DNA of 64,000 nucleotides from Deinandra increscens subsp. villosa. Lineage: Eukaryota; Streptophyta; Magnoliopsida; Asterales; Asteraceae. Each line of letters begins with the position of its first letter. Position 1 is the first letter of the stretch. Of the stretch, positions 10,175 through 23,152 are shown in pieces. The translations under genes and the position numbers were made by a program. The stretch is taken from the NCBI GenBank assembly GCA_039602395.1, contig JBCNJP010000025.1, positions 56,332,555-56,396,554 of the forward strand, written 5' to 3'. Below the pieces are notes generated by a model. It searched no databases. It worked only from the letters and a program-made list of their open reading frames with translations, and was not told where the DNA came from.

Positions 10175-13100
10175 CTGCCAAATGAGAAAATTCTAGATCA
10201 ACATTTAAAACAAAAGTAAATTAACTGCAAAAGTAATGTAACAAAATGTCTATAACAATTTTATTTTAGACAACCTACCATGATTGAATAATGACCCATT
10301 GAGATTATTGCTAGTGAACGAGACAACTTCAAGTGAAGATAATAATTTTATTTCTGAGAGGATGTTTCCGATAAAACTGTTGTAACTCAAATACAGGACC
10401 TTGAGATAACTGAAATATGTTAAATCTGGTATAAAAGACAGGATTATTTATACAGATTATAAAAAAAATTATTGATCCATATAAGTTAAATTTATATTTT
10501 TGGTTACATTTACGTTTTTTACTTTTGAACATATTTATGATACGTTTCACCGCAAAGTTTTGTAAGATTTTTTTTATATTACTGAAAATATGTTAACATC
10601 TAAATAAAAGAAGAAAACAATACACAAGATTCTCAAACAAAGAAAAGAAACAGAAGTTGAAGGACTAATTAAAAAGGTTTGATGTTTGTAATGTTAGTGT
10701 CATCATTTTATTTTAGTTAATTGGGATTCACTTTAGACCAATGAGAAACCCAATTAAATATCAACACTATTCTTGGATAGGATTGAATGACATTCAAAAC
10801 AGGAATTTGATTGAAATTGATAACTTGATTGATTGTCTTTGTCCAATCGATATATATGTACATATACAGACACTTTGAAACGATGTGTGATGTGTCCCTT
10901 CCCAAGTGCTCATATTAATTAGTTATTGATTTTCAGACATAACCAAATAGACCCTTCTATTTACAATTATAAACGGACTCTAAAACTGACTTTTAACTAT
11001 TCTCAGGACCAACCCTTGTAAACTTGAGATGAATATGATTAATCTCACATTCACCCCCTTAATCATAATCATCCTTCTTCTGTTGATCTTGAACCCTAAG
11101 CAGTTCTCACATTATGATGAGCTTGGCTCTTGTTAGTGGTTTTGTTAGTATGTTTGCTCTTTGGATTTCACTACTTATGTGTTAAACATAAATTTGATTA
11201 TTATCTATGCATTCTCTGATGAAGTGATCTCATATGTGGATGTACGTGCTTCTTCCATGAAATACTGGTTCGTCATCAGTGATATGTTATTGCTAGGAAG
11301 TTATCCACTGTGAATGTGATCTTATCTTTCTTCCATCTTGTTATTTCTTTTAGTAACGTTTGTAACCATATGGCTGATGTGGGTGCTATAAACTCTGATT
11401 AACAAGACGGGAGTGCCATTGTTTATTGCTTCTGTGTACACCAAATAATAGGAGAGTTCTCAAAGTTGAAAACATATCCAACTGTCCCCCTTCCTTTCTT
11501 TATGTTTACACCATAACTATTATCGTTATAACCTGTTATTTCCGCATACTCCGTTCTTCTAGGTTATTGCATGTTCTTTCATGTAGCGTAATATTTGTCA
11601 GATTCCCTTCATATGATGCTTCTTTAGTTCTTGCATGAAATGGCTAAGTATAATAACTGAGTAACTCAGGTCTGGTCTTATATGTAGTAGATACCTTAGA
11701 CAGCTAATCATGCTTCTGCATCCCGTTGAGTTTACTAAGTCTCCTTCTTTAGTCATTGTGAGTTTAGTTCCTGGATTCATAATCTTTGTTTCTTTGCAAT
11801 CAAGTATATTTGCATCTTTCAGGTTCTTATTGGTGTTTCTTGTTAGTTTGATGGATATTTCACCCCTTATGTAGGTGACTTCTATACCCAAATAGTATGC
11901 CAGGAGTCGTATGTCACTTATCTCATATTTTCTTTTCATTTGTGACTTCAAATGTTTGATCGCTTTTTTCTTGGTTCCTATTACTACGAGATGTTGACAC
12001 TCCTCATATATACCTTCATCTTCATTTTCATCTTCAGAGTTAGATGATTCCTCCCTTGGGATAAGTTGAGTAGTCTCTATTTCCTTTTTACGTGTTATAA
12101 AGTTAGCCCATTATGGATTCCTATTGTCCATATCATCCAAATGTTCTTTCGAGTTCCAAGTTTCATATTCATTGAACTTTACATCTCTGAGGACATAGAT
12201 TTTGTTGTTGGCGAGGTCAAACAACTTATATGCCTTTGATCCCTCTTCAGATCCACCATTTGAGTACTTCAGTCATCAAACATGTTTAGATGAGGAATGA
12301 TTACATTGGCATATGCTATATAACCAAAGATCCTTAAATGATCCATTTAGGATTCCTACTTATTAAGGCATCATAAGGAGTGTTATTACAGCCTTGTTGA
12401 AAACGGTTTATTATGTAGATGGCATGTCTTAGTGTTTATTATGTAGATGGCATGTCTTAGTGCCTTTGCCTAAAAGTTTTTAGCATATTTGTTGAACGTA
12501 CTACAAGTAGTGGATAGTATCGTTCTATTTGTTTGTTTAGCGGATCCATTTTGTTATGGGGAGTATGGAGTAGTGAGTTGTCTTAATATCTCATTGTTTT
12601 TATAGAAATTAGAGAATTTATGTGATGTGAATTGCCCTCCTTTATTTGTTCTCAACTTTCTTAATTTCATCACTACTTCATTTTCCACCATAACTTTGAA
12701 TTCCTTGAAAGTATCAAGTGGTTCTTCTTTACATACAAGGAAATGCACCCACATATACCTTGTGTAGTCATCTACTAGAAAAAATTATGTATTTCTTTCT
12801 AAGGGTGTTAGTGGTAAATAGAACCACAAAGATCCCCATAAACTAGGTATAAAGGTTCATCAGATTTGAATTCAGCATGTTATGGGAATGGAGCCCTACT
12901 GTGTTTTCTTAGCAAGCATGTGTCATGGACTTGTGTTATGTGTCTGATCTTTGGTATTTCCTGTACAAATCCATATGAGTCATCATCCTGACCGACTCAA
13001 AGTTTAGATGTCCTAATCTTGCACGCCATAACCATGCCTTATCTTTCAAACTTCAAAGTAGACAACTTGGTGAGTCGATATTTATATTAATGTTGTAGAG

Positions 13101-16100
13101 TCGGTTCTTTGACAGTGTGACCTTTAGTAGGAGTTCCCTACTTCGGTCATAGATAGATAGTTTATCATTCTCCATCATGACTTTGCAACCACTCTCAATC
13201 ATTTGTTTTAAACTTAGCATGTTGGTCTTTGGTCTAAGGACGTAGGAAACTTGAGATATCACTCATTATTCTTCACTTTAAGTACAAAAAATATAGTTCC
13301 ATTGCCTTTAAAATTTACATGTGATCCACCTCCAATAGACTATTTACTGATAACTTCTCATCCAATTTTGTGAAATGTGTTCTTGTACTGGTTATGTGAT
13401 TACTTGCATCGTTTTCCTATTACCGTAGACTTTCATTGGTAGATGTGTAGTTCTCCTCGTCTTATGTTATTTCTTCGTCGAAGGTCATCAACAGTTTTGG
13501 TTCTTTATCTTTCTCAAGCAAGTTAGATTGCTCGTTTGTTTGATCCTTCTGGCGGCAATATCTAACGTAATGTCGAAATTTATTTTAATTGTAACACTTT
13601 TCTATTTTTATGTCTTACATAGGTCAATCTACCTTATTGTAATTGTTCTCTCGTTGTTTTGGGGAGGAGTTCTCGTCCTAGTCATTCTCTTTGGACTTCT
13701 AGTTCTTCCATCGATTTTGTGATGACTTGAATCTTCCCGATCCATTATTCCTAAAACCGTTTCCACGATTAGAATGGTTTTCATGACATGTGAATAGGAG
13801 TTTGTCTTGATTCTCTCCATATCCTTTCTCCAGTTTGATTATTTCCTCAAAATCCTTAAGCATCCAATAGTTTTGTATATACTTATTTCTTCCAGAGAAA
13901 CATTGTTCGATAGTGACAACAATTTGAGTAAACGTGTCAGGGCACTGAACTTAGAAGTTTCCAGGCTAACGTGTGTTGATCAAACAGTGATCCTAAATCG
14001 CTTGCCTTTATGATGATGTGATTTAAATATACGGTAAAAGAATCTATGGTTTCTTCTTTCTTTAGTTGTATTAACTTAAATTCTGTCTTGAGTGTTTGTA
14101 GGCATGCCGCCTTCTGCACCCGATCTACTCTAATGTGACACGTCTTAAATATGTCACAAATCTCCTTTGTGTTTTGCGATTCACAACTAGAGGTACTATG
14201 TCATCTGGTAATGCTTGGAATAGACCTGCACACACGGTATTGTCTTTCTTGATATCTAGTTGCGTGCTCAGATTTGGTTCTATCTCCTGCCCCGTAAATA
14301 GTTTGCCTCTTGTATGGTTTTCATTCGAATTGTCTATATGGTATAATTTAGTTTTTTCAAAAGAGAGCACTCGACATAGGCTCAGGACACCGTTTGTATA
14401 ACCGAAGTGTTATTGTTATTCTTGTGTCCTTTATAATTTCTTAATTCTTAATCAAGATATGAAACAGAAATACTAGCAGTTTTCTATTCGAGAATTTTGA
14501 AGTATGATAAATCATGAACTTTCTCTAATCCAGATCTAAAGAAAAAATTCCAACTAAATAGTGATAAAGCCTCGATTATAAGTTGGATTTGTGAAACTTG
14601 ATTTTATTGTTTCTGGAAATCGCAAAGAACGGACAACTCATAGCCTCGTGGTTCTTTGATTTTGAATCACGAAAACATCCCCAAAAGCGTTTCGTTTGTG
14701 GCTTGTTGGTCTTTGATTCAAGACTTTATAGTTGGTTTCTTGATGTGATGAAAATCTTCGATTGCTTTGTGATTCGTTTTGGTCTTTCCAACGAAACAAT
14801 TACTGTGATTGAAACAAATAATCAAATTCTTAATGGGTTCCAATCGAGGGTTCTTGAGTGCTTGAATGCGCAGGGTTGTGAATAAAATTGGAAAAGAAAA
14901 CGAGGCTCTGATGCAAAATCTTGGATAGGATCAAATGAGATTCACAACAAACAACAAGAATTTGACTGAAATTAATAACGGGGTTGATTGTCTTTATTCA
15001 ATTGATACATACACATATATATACAGATACTTTGAAACAATGTGTTCCTTACTAAGCGATGCATCATTCATATTAATTAGCTATGGACTTTTAAACATAA
15101 CTAAAGAGACCTTAGACTATTTACAATTACATACTGACTCTGAACCTAACTTTTAACTATTTACATGACTGACCATTGTATTTAACTTGAGATGAGTATA
15201 ATTAATATCATAACTAGTTACGACGTGTGAAGGGCACACTTTTTTATGACGGGACCTCTAGGGTAGAAGTTCCAGTTCCCCTTTGGTAGGGTCTAGGAGC
15301 AATTCCTTGGCCAGGGCGGAACCCTATCGTGGTCTAAGGGGTTGAGCCCCTAGTGGAGCTTCGTCAAAACCCTTTGAAATTTGCATTGGGTTAGCCTGGT
15401 TGGTTGCTCTATCACTAGGATCGGCAATGGAAGCTATGCATCGATGTAAATGAGGTAATGTAGGAACTAGGATTGTTCATCAGGGTTACAGATTATAGCA
15501 GGTCTTCTGTATGAACCGATCATCAATAAGAACTTGAATGGATCATCAACATGAACTGTACGGGGAAATAAATCAATGAGAGGAACTTATCACTTGAAAT
15601 TGTTCAAAGTAACTACGTTATGAGCTCAACTTGAGAGATCAAGTTGGGTAATAAACGGAAGCCAATCATCTGTACTAAGAGTAACTAAGTTACAAGCTAC
15701 GGCTTGTTAGAGAATAATCCTATGTGTCAGAGTGTGTGTCATGTGATGTATCAGAAAGTGAGCTTTTTGTTGAGTCTTAGTGTCAACTATCCGTTTGTGA
15801 GCTGCCAACTAACCAATGGTTCGCGAGCAAACCAATAGTTAGCTGGATAATCAGTTGACTTGGTTTACTATAAATAGTTGACTCTTATATAGAAGATCAT
15901 ATCTGTCATTTTTCATACTTAAATGTGTGTTTTCTGGTGTCAGAGAGAAACCATAGCTTGTTCTTGTATCTTCAAGTGATCATAAGATTCAAGCTTATTT
16001 ACCTACTTTGTTACTAGATTTGATCAATATACTAGTAGTAAGATGATACATTGGCTTTACAAGTGGTATCAAAGCAAATCCAGGTTGCTATACTAGCTTT

Positions 16101-19100
16101 TTATTGATCAAAGTTGCAATGGCTTTCTTTTATAAAGAAAAAAAAGTTGCATTTTCTAGTGAGAGAAAGTGTGTTTCTTTGGTTTTTCATCAATTTTTCT
16201 CAAATTCGTGTGTGTCTGCTCTCAAATTTGATTTCAAATCATTCCTAGTGTATTTTCGTTGTGGGCTACTACAAATAATAGTCCAAAACCTTCAGATTCG
16301 TGAAAATCCGAAAAATCTAGTTTGGTTCGCAGGTTAAGTATGTTGGTTCGCTGGATGAGTCTAGTGGTTCGCTAGGCTATGTTCATACTGGTTCGCTATG
16401 CAATATTCTACGATTGGTTCGTTGGGGTTTGGTTAGCTATTGTGTCTTCAAACGGGTTCGGAAGAATATATTCAAACTAGTTGGTTGTTATCATAGCTTA
16501 TCATTGGTTCGCCAATTTGTTCGCTTCGCTGAGTTCTTCGGTTCGCACAAGAAGTTTTCGGTTCGCTGGTGAAGATTTTGGTTCGGTCAAAGCTTATTGG
16601 TTCGCTGGTTATATAATCTAGTTTGCTGATCAAGTTTTGAACAAAATTCAAAATGTCTGATTTTCAAGCATTTGCGGTTATGCAAAGTATAATGCAAGCT
16701 ATGGTCAATTATGATAACAAAATCAGAACAAGTCAGAAAGTTCCCAAGTTGTTGTAATTCGAAGATTATCATAATTGGAAGCAAAGGTTTTCAGATTATA
16801 TTAGTACAAACGATATTGATTTATGGATTCCAAATGAACATATTTACACACGTCCCACTGAGGATGTAGGAGAGTTTAAAGAATTAAAGGATTTCACATC
16901 TGGTTAAAGGAAAAGTTATGAACTTGAAAAGAAAGCTTATGGTTATCTTACCATGGCATTATCTAAAGAATTGTTGTATCAATTCAGCACATGCAAAAAG
17001 TCTAAACAATTATGGGATGCTTATCCGCAAGATGTGAAGGGAATAATCAGTACAAAAAGAGCAGACGAATAGTGCTGAATAAAGAATTTGGCAACTTTCA
17101 GCATTATGATAAAGAAAATATCAATGTGTTCTTGTATCCAGGTTCTCACATCTAGTTAGTGAATTAAAAGTGATTGGTATAGAAAAGAAAGAGGAAGAAT
17201 TGAAAGAAAAATTGTTGGAGGCATTACCAGAGAAGTGGGAGAATTACGTTTTATTGATTACTCATGACAAAGAATTCTCGACATTATCATTTCATGATTT
17301 AACAAGCAAACTTCATGCTCGAGAAATAGAAATGATGAATGCAAACAAATCAACTACTCAATTGCAAAACCCAGAATTGTATCATGGTCAGAATGTTGCA
17401 AGCATCAATGCTAAATCTAAAACAATTGATATACATTCACCACCGTCCACTACATTTATTGCTGGATATGGCACTGGAAAGTCTACTGATTCTAATTCTT
17501 CAAGAGGATGTAGTTTCACTGTTTCAAATCATACAAATCAAACTGCATTTGCTACTAAGATGACGAATGAACATTTTGCTTTAATTTCTACGTTGTTGTC
17601 TTCATATTGTGGATTGATAACCAAGAGTATGCCAAATGCTGATTTGTTTAACGAAGATTTTGATCAGATAGATCCAGATAATCTTGAACATATGGATTTG
17701 AACTAGTCAATGGCAATACTAGTCCAAAGAGCAAAGAGATTCGTGCAAAGGACTGGATGGAAAGATTTATATCCTGAAGGTCACATTGGATTGGATAAAT
17801 CAAAAGTTAAATGTTATAAGTGTTCTAAATTTGGTCACTTTGCTTGAGAATGTACAAACTCAGCAAGTGATAAATCCAAGCCAAGTAATTCAACTCCAAA
17901 GGCATTGGTTTCACAGGTTGATAAAGGGTATGATTGGTCACAACACTTTCCTAGTGAGTCTTCATTTGCCTTAACTGCACTTAATGGTCATAGATGTACT
18001 ATTGATGATGAGGTAGCTGATGCTTAGTGTGATCTAAAGGTCAAATTGACCTACGTGATTCTGAATCTGAAACAAATGGATATGAATCTGTTTGTGAATT
18101 TTATTCACAAAAAGATAAGAAGCTTCAGGAATTGCTTAAAAAGTTTGAATTATTGAGTGATGAAAGTAACAAGAAAAGTGCAGAGTTGGAAGGCTTGATT
18201 CAAGAGTTGTCATCTCAAAATGAGAAATTTACATGTCTTCAAGTTGAAACTGCTGACAAAGAATTGAAGTTTCAAATTGCGACTGAGGATTTCGAAAAAA
18301 ACGTACAAAGTTATCTAGGTGAATGATAAATTGACAAAAGAAGCTGAAAAAGTGGAAACAAGAAGCAAAAGAAACTGAGGCTGGTTTTAATGATTTGTTT
18401 GAAAAGTCAAAGATTAAACTTGATGTTCTTATTAAGACTTCTGATGAACTCCCTGCTATAGCAGTAGGTTATCAGAATGATAATCTAAGAATTATGGAAG
18501 ATCAAAAGGAGTTAGTTAGAGAGAATAAATTACTGAATGCAAATATTGATATTTAGAAAAGATATGAAGATAAGCTTAAGGAGTTATTCGATGAAATGGA
18601 TAATTTGAGATTGCAGAAATCTAAAACAAATCGTGTGGCAAAGAAGTTGATCGCAGCAGAAAAAGAGTTATCTGAAGCTCAGCAAAAGATATCAGATCTC
18701 AAAATTCGAGTAATTGATGTCAATCGCAAGCTAAACAATGCCACAAATTTTCATCCGTTCACAAGTTTTCTATGCAAAGATGAGAATTTTGAAAAACTGT
18801 TTGAAAAGACAGTTCCACACCTAGCTATAATCAAAGAAGCTGTAAATATTATGAAAGAAAAGATCAAAATTATGATTATTTAAAGTTTGCTACTTCAAAT
18901 TCTGAAGAAAAAGAAGAACAAAAAGGCTAGGAAGAAATCCGAAATGAAATTTGAGATTCCGAAGGTATCACAGTTTGTGTATGGTTCTTCGTCGGCTGAA
19001 AATGAGAAGTCAGTTATTTTAACTGAGAAGATACGTTCTCATACTGATATTGATGAGACAATTTTCTATGCTCAGAAGGATGTTAAACAAGTCAACGCTG

Positions 19101-22100
19101 AATTTTCTCGTTTAGCAAAGAACAGACATAAATCATCTGGTTTGGAAGAGAAGATTTCTGGAAAACATGTTGGTTTAGGTTTTGAGAAGAAAATTGCTGA
19201 AGTTGGTACTTCTAAAGGTCAAACGCAACAAAATTTGAAAAAGATCAATTTGAAACAAGTTCAAAAGGATGTTTTCAGGGATGAAAAATTTCAACCTAAG
19301 ATATTTTACAAGCTCAAGGGTTCGAAACAAATATTTTCTGACAAAGAATTTCCACTTCATTGTGTGGATGCTCAAAAAGTTGCAGAAATTTTTTTGAAGA
19401 ATGATGGTTTAGTGAACAAGAAGAATCAAACTGCTCGATTTTCTTCTGGAGGTTCAAATTCCACTCCAAAAAGCCCAACATCCAATTGGGTGCATGATCA
19501 CATGTTTCAGGTATATGATACTTTTTATGATCATTTTGGATCTAAACATTTTTGTGAAGCTTTGTAGAGGCCAAAGAGAAAAAATATTAACAATCGGTTG
19601 TGTTACAATTGTCACCAAAAAGGACATATGGAACACGATTGTCTTGCCACTGCTGCTTCTACTCAAAGACAAGGAAGAGTTCCATTTGTTGGTAAATCTA
19701 CCAAACAACGGTTCATTGATGAAAATGGCAGAGTATTAGATAAATTTCATCCTACATTTTTTAAACATCAAGGAAGATTTATCCATAAAGTTCAAAATGT
19801 TCCAACTGCAGGTTGCACATCACACTCTATTGTGACTAGTTCATCAAATACTGATTTACCAAAATAATAGTGGAAACCTAAAGTGGTTTCTAAGCGAAAT
19901 CAGGACACTAGCCGACTAGAAGTACTTCACTCCGAGTTATTTATTAACTAATGTGTTTGACCAGTATGCAGGTACTTCTAGAAGACCTATCGGTGATTGA
20001 AAAGTTGCTAATGGAGGAGTATTCTGCTTATCTTAACTTAAATTTCATGATTCAAATTTCAAAACTGAAATTTTTCTAAAAGCTAAAACTGAAAGGTATC
20101 CATGTCAGAAGGTCAATTTTCTTTCTTTTACATTCCGTATGTAGTTTGAGGGGAGAAAATTGGAAAACCTAAAATAATGTTTTTGTGTTTTTTGTTAAAA
20201 TGAAAATCCAAAATTAGAGTTTTCATTTTAAGGGGAGAAAAGTAATAAAAAATGTAAAAACATTGAAAATGAGGAATTGTATCCGACATATTTGGAAAAA
20301 GATGGTATATTGGCTTATGTGTCTGGCTCATAGATAAATTAGATGAAAAAGCCATAAGACCATTGCTCGATGTGCTTGGTAGGCTCAGCAAATCAGAAAG
20401 TATTCAAATGTGATATACATTAAATACTCATGCTTGACCTAGTGGACAACATCTTGAAGCGTATCTCAAGATATTAGAAAACAAATGTTAAAAAAAATGA
20501 GAAGTTACTGTGTATACATGTGTTCATTTTGCAAAGATTTAAGCTTGTTTAATTTTCTTTATTTTCTTAAATGATCGGACTCTCTTTACGTATATGGGAG
20601 TATCGACCTGATAGTTGTTCATTTAAGGGTTTGCTTTATTTTCATTGGTGTTTCGTATAATTCATCGGATTTCCTCTGCGTGTCCACAAGATCGACCTGA
20701 TTGTTGTTGAACTATACAATTTCAACTTTTTTTTCTTATTTTTTTAGATCCGATGCCTTATCTGCGTATCGAAAGATCAACCTTAAGGTAGACTATTTAA
20801 CGTTCTTATATCTTTTTGCATAGAACTTAGTTGACGATATCATGAATACAATTACTATGTGTTAAATCACAAGTGAAATCACAAAGTGTGATACATAAAA
20901 CATATCTGAGTATGTCTGATAGTGTGGGGTACATTGGTCAAAGCAAATATAATCAATACCTTAACATATCCAAATGTTATGAGTATGATTGTGCCTGAGT
21001 TTAAGATGGACAAATTATATTAGCAATCGACATGGCTTATGTGCTGAAGTAATTGAAATTGAAGTGTAGTTCAGTGCTTATGACCAATATGATCCCAAGT
21101 TGTGATCTTTCTCGCAAAAGACAAAAAAGAGAATGTGATTTGGTATTTCATTTCTACATTACATTTTTGTATTCATATCTGAAAAGTCCAAAAGAATTTT
21201 AGGTGTGTTTTAGCATAAAGTTAAAAAAATCAAAAAGATTTTAGATGTGTCTTGATATAGAGTTAAAAAAAACCAAAAAGATTTTGTTTCTTATTTGTAT
21301 TCGACCAATCGACATGTGATGCGAAATCAAATTCTCAAAACTATATCTTGGATTCTCAAAGAGAAGTTTTGCGCCAATATTAAATTAATCTTGATAAATC
21401 GAGAAGAGAAAATCACGTTTCTGTCTTCTGAAATTGTAGGTTGTTTGTTGATGTGACTCAAGTATGATGAAACGGGGGGTTAGTAATAACATTTTCAAAT
21501 CGTGCAAGCTCTACAAATGTTCAAGATTTCAAGTTGAAGATTTAGTTCAGCAAGTCTGAAGATTATATGCTAGAGATTTGGAAAATGCTTTAAAGTTGAT
21601 ACATCATGAAGATCAAGTTGATGCTGTTGTGTTTGAAGCAGATACACCACTTGTTAAGGGGGAGTCTGTTAGAGCATAATCCTATGCGTCAGAGTGTCTC
21701 ATGTGATGTATCACAAAGTAAGCTTTGTGTTGAGTCTTAGTGTCAACCAACCGTTTGTTAGCTGGATGGCTAGTTGACTTGGTTTACTATAAATAGTTGA
21801 CTCTTATATAGAAGATCAGATCCGTCATTTGTCATACTTAAGTGTGTGTTTTCTAGTGTGAGAGAGAAACCATAGCTTGTTCTTGTATCTTTTTTTTTTA
21901 ATTCAATTAGTTTTATTATCATATAACACGTGAGTAACATACACGACTTAAGACAATACGCAGGAAAGGCGGGCAACAAGCTGCGCTGCCAACCCCTTTT
22001 GAATAGCAAACCCTAGCCGTATAAAAACAACATTCTTCAATCTAGAGCCCGCACTATTCCCGCGCATGACTTTTTGTATCCGGTTCAACATGGCCACCGC

Positions 22101-23090
22101 CTCTGTCTCTAGATGGCCGAATGTATCGAAAGCGAAAGGAACAAATACATGTTGATTTTCAATGCACGCTTTCTCATGTTTGTTAACCTTTCCAGCAGCT
22201 GCTCTGGACACTGCCTGACCTGCTGTGAAGGTGCTGGCCCTCAGCCCCACAAGAGGGGAAACCCCTGTTAAATCAACACAAGCGTGTTTCCCATTCTGCC
22301 ACCCAAAAACAAGTATGTCGGCCGGCCGGAGAGTTGAGCGCCCATCCAGGTGGTCAGACAGGAAGTTAACAGGAGCTTCCTTCCTGGCCGAGATCCCAGC
22401 CCGCCTGAAGATGTCAAACAAAACGTCACGAACAACATCATGTCGATATTTAAACCCTGGGAGCTCTTTGCAGTGGACAGCATGCTCCCCGAACGAATCC
22501 AAACATGCCTTGTTGCACACGGGGCATTTTTCATCCACAGGGAACAGGGGAACCATGAGGCGATATTTGAGAATGGCCCGGTATTCGACAGGCGACATGT
22601 GTTGCCCCAACCCATCAATAGGGAGAGCATGGAGGAAATCTTGCGCATGTGGTTGTCGGAGGCATTCCCAAACGGCCTTTTGCATGACTGTCATCTCAAA
22701 AGTTGCTTCCATCTCGAGCATGCTTTTACCAATGAGGGCATTCGCCAAAACGTGTTGGGCTTTTGGTGGGGCGGTGTCCTTATTGGTGAAACCACTCAGA
22801 TCAAAGCCCGGAATAATGTCATGGAGACCAGCCAGCGCATTCTCGTAGTCGGGGCCCATACCACAAATGATCAATTAGAATTCAAGCTTATTTACCTACT
22901 TTGTTACTAGATTTGATCAATATACCAGTAGTAAGATCATACATTGGCTTTACACGGCTGACAGAGATTGTAACCGAACTAAGTGTGAACCAATCGAGTT
23001 AATAGCTAACTGACACACTGTTTCACTAGGCACTGTCATTTCAACTTCTGATTGTTGTGAGGTGTAAAACAAAAGTCTATATATAGTCCA

Positions 23091-23152
<62 letters not shown>

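Larger units (their letters stand above)
10774..15210 (-). mobile_element. decayed Copia LTR retrotransposon (element A)
   Basis: On the minus strand the order is 5' LTR (15210-14922), primer site, gag, integrase, reverse transcriptase, 3' LTR (11047-10774). Both LTRs start TGA(G/T)ATTAAT and end CCTATCCA. A polypurine tract TTAAGGGGGTGAATG (11048-11062) abuts the 3' LTR. Gag, integrase and RT pieces are all broken by stops and frameshifts. It sits inside the 14.4-kb intron of the RLP gene in the same orientation as that gene. I could not see a convincing target duplication. Confidence 0.85.
15705..22954 (+). mobile_element. gag-only (TR-GAG-like) Copia-type LTR element with intact target duplication
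   Basis: 7,250 bases bounded by LTRs (15705-16061 and 21667-22954, the latter interrupted). The 5-bp duplication CGGCT is present at 15700-15704 and 22955-22959, so the ends are certain. Primer site TGGTATCAAAGC (16064-16075) and polypurine tract AAGGGGGAGTC (21656-21666) are in place. The interior encodes only a gag-like protein with coiled coil and two CCHC knuckles; no protease, integrase, RT or RNase H motif is seen in any frame. The gag style resembles Sirevirus-type Copia elements. It must have been copied with enzymes supplied by other elements. It lies in the RLP intron, antisense to the gene. Confidence 0.88.
21667..22954 (+). repeat. 3' LTR of the gag-only element, interrupted
   Basis: LTR sequence at 21667-21890 and about 22867-22954, interrupted by the reverse-oriented insertion described next. 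Without the insert it is about 310 bases. It lacks about 43 bases present in the 5' LTR and differs from it at roughly one base in ten, so the insertion is old. Confidence 0.88.

Noticed and set aside
10717..15156. Several 60-100-codon frames on the plus strand inside element A
   Set aside because: Antisense to decayed Copia gag-pol; no recognisable product.
10771..15215. Target-site duplication for Copia element A
   Set aside because: Flanking 5-mers (ATTCT or ACTAT versus TAACT) do not match, so no duplication is claimed.
22225..22910. Plus-strand open frames of 186-207 codons
   Set aside because: They are antisense shadows of the minus-strand retroposed ORF, which has the recognisable motifs, AATAAA and poly(A).
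23093..23144. (TA)n tract as another Micron-type element
   Set aside because: No GGG-starting inverted-repeat element adjoins it; only a plain TA tract and a 62-base repeat.
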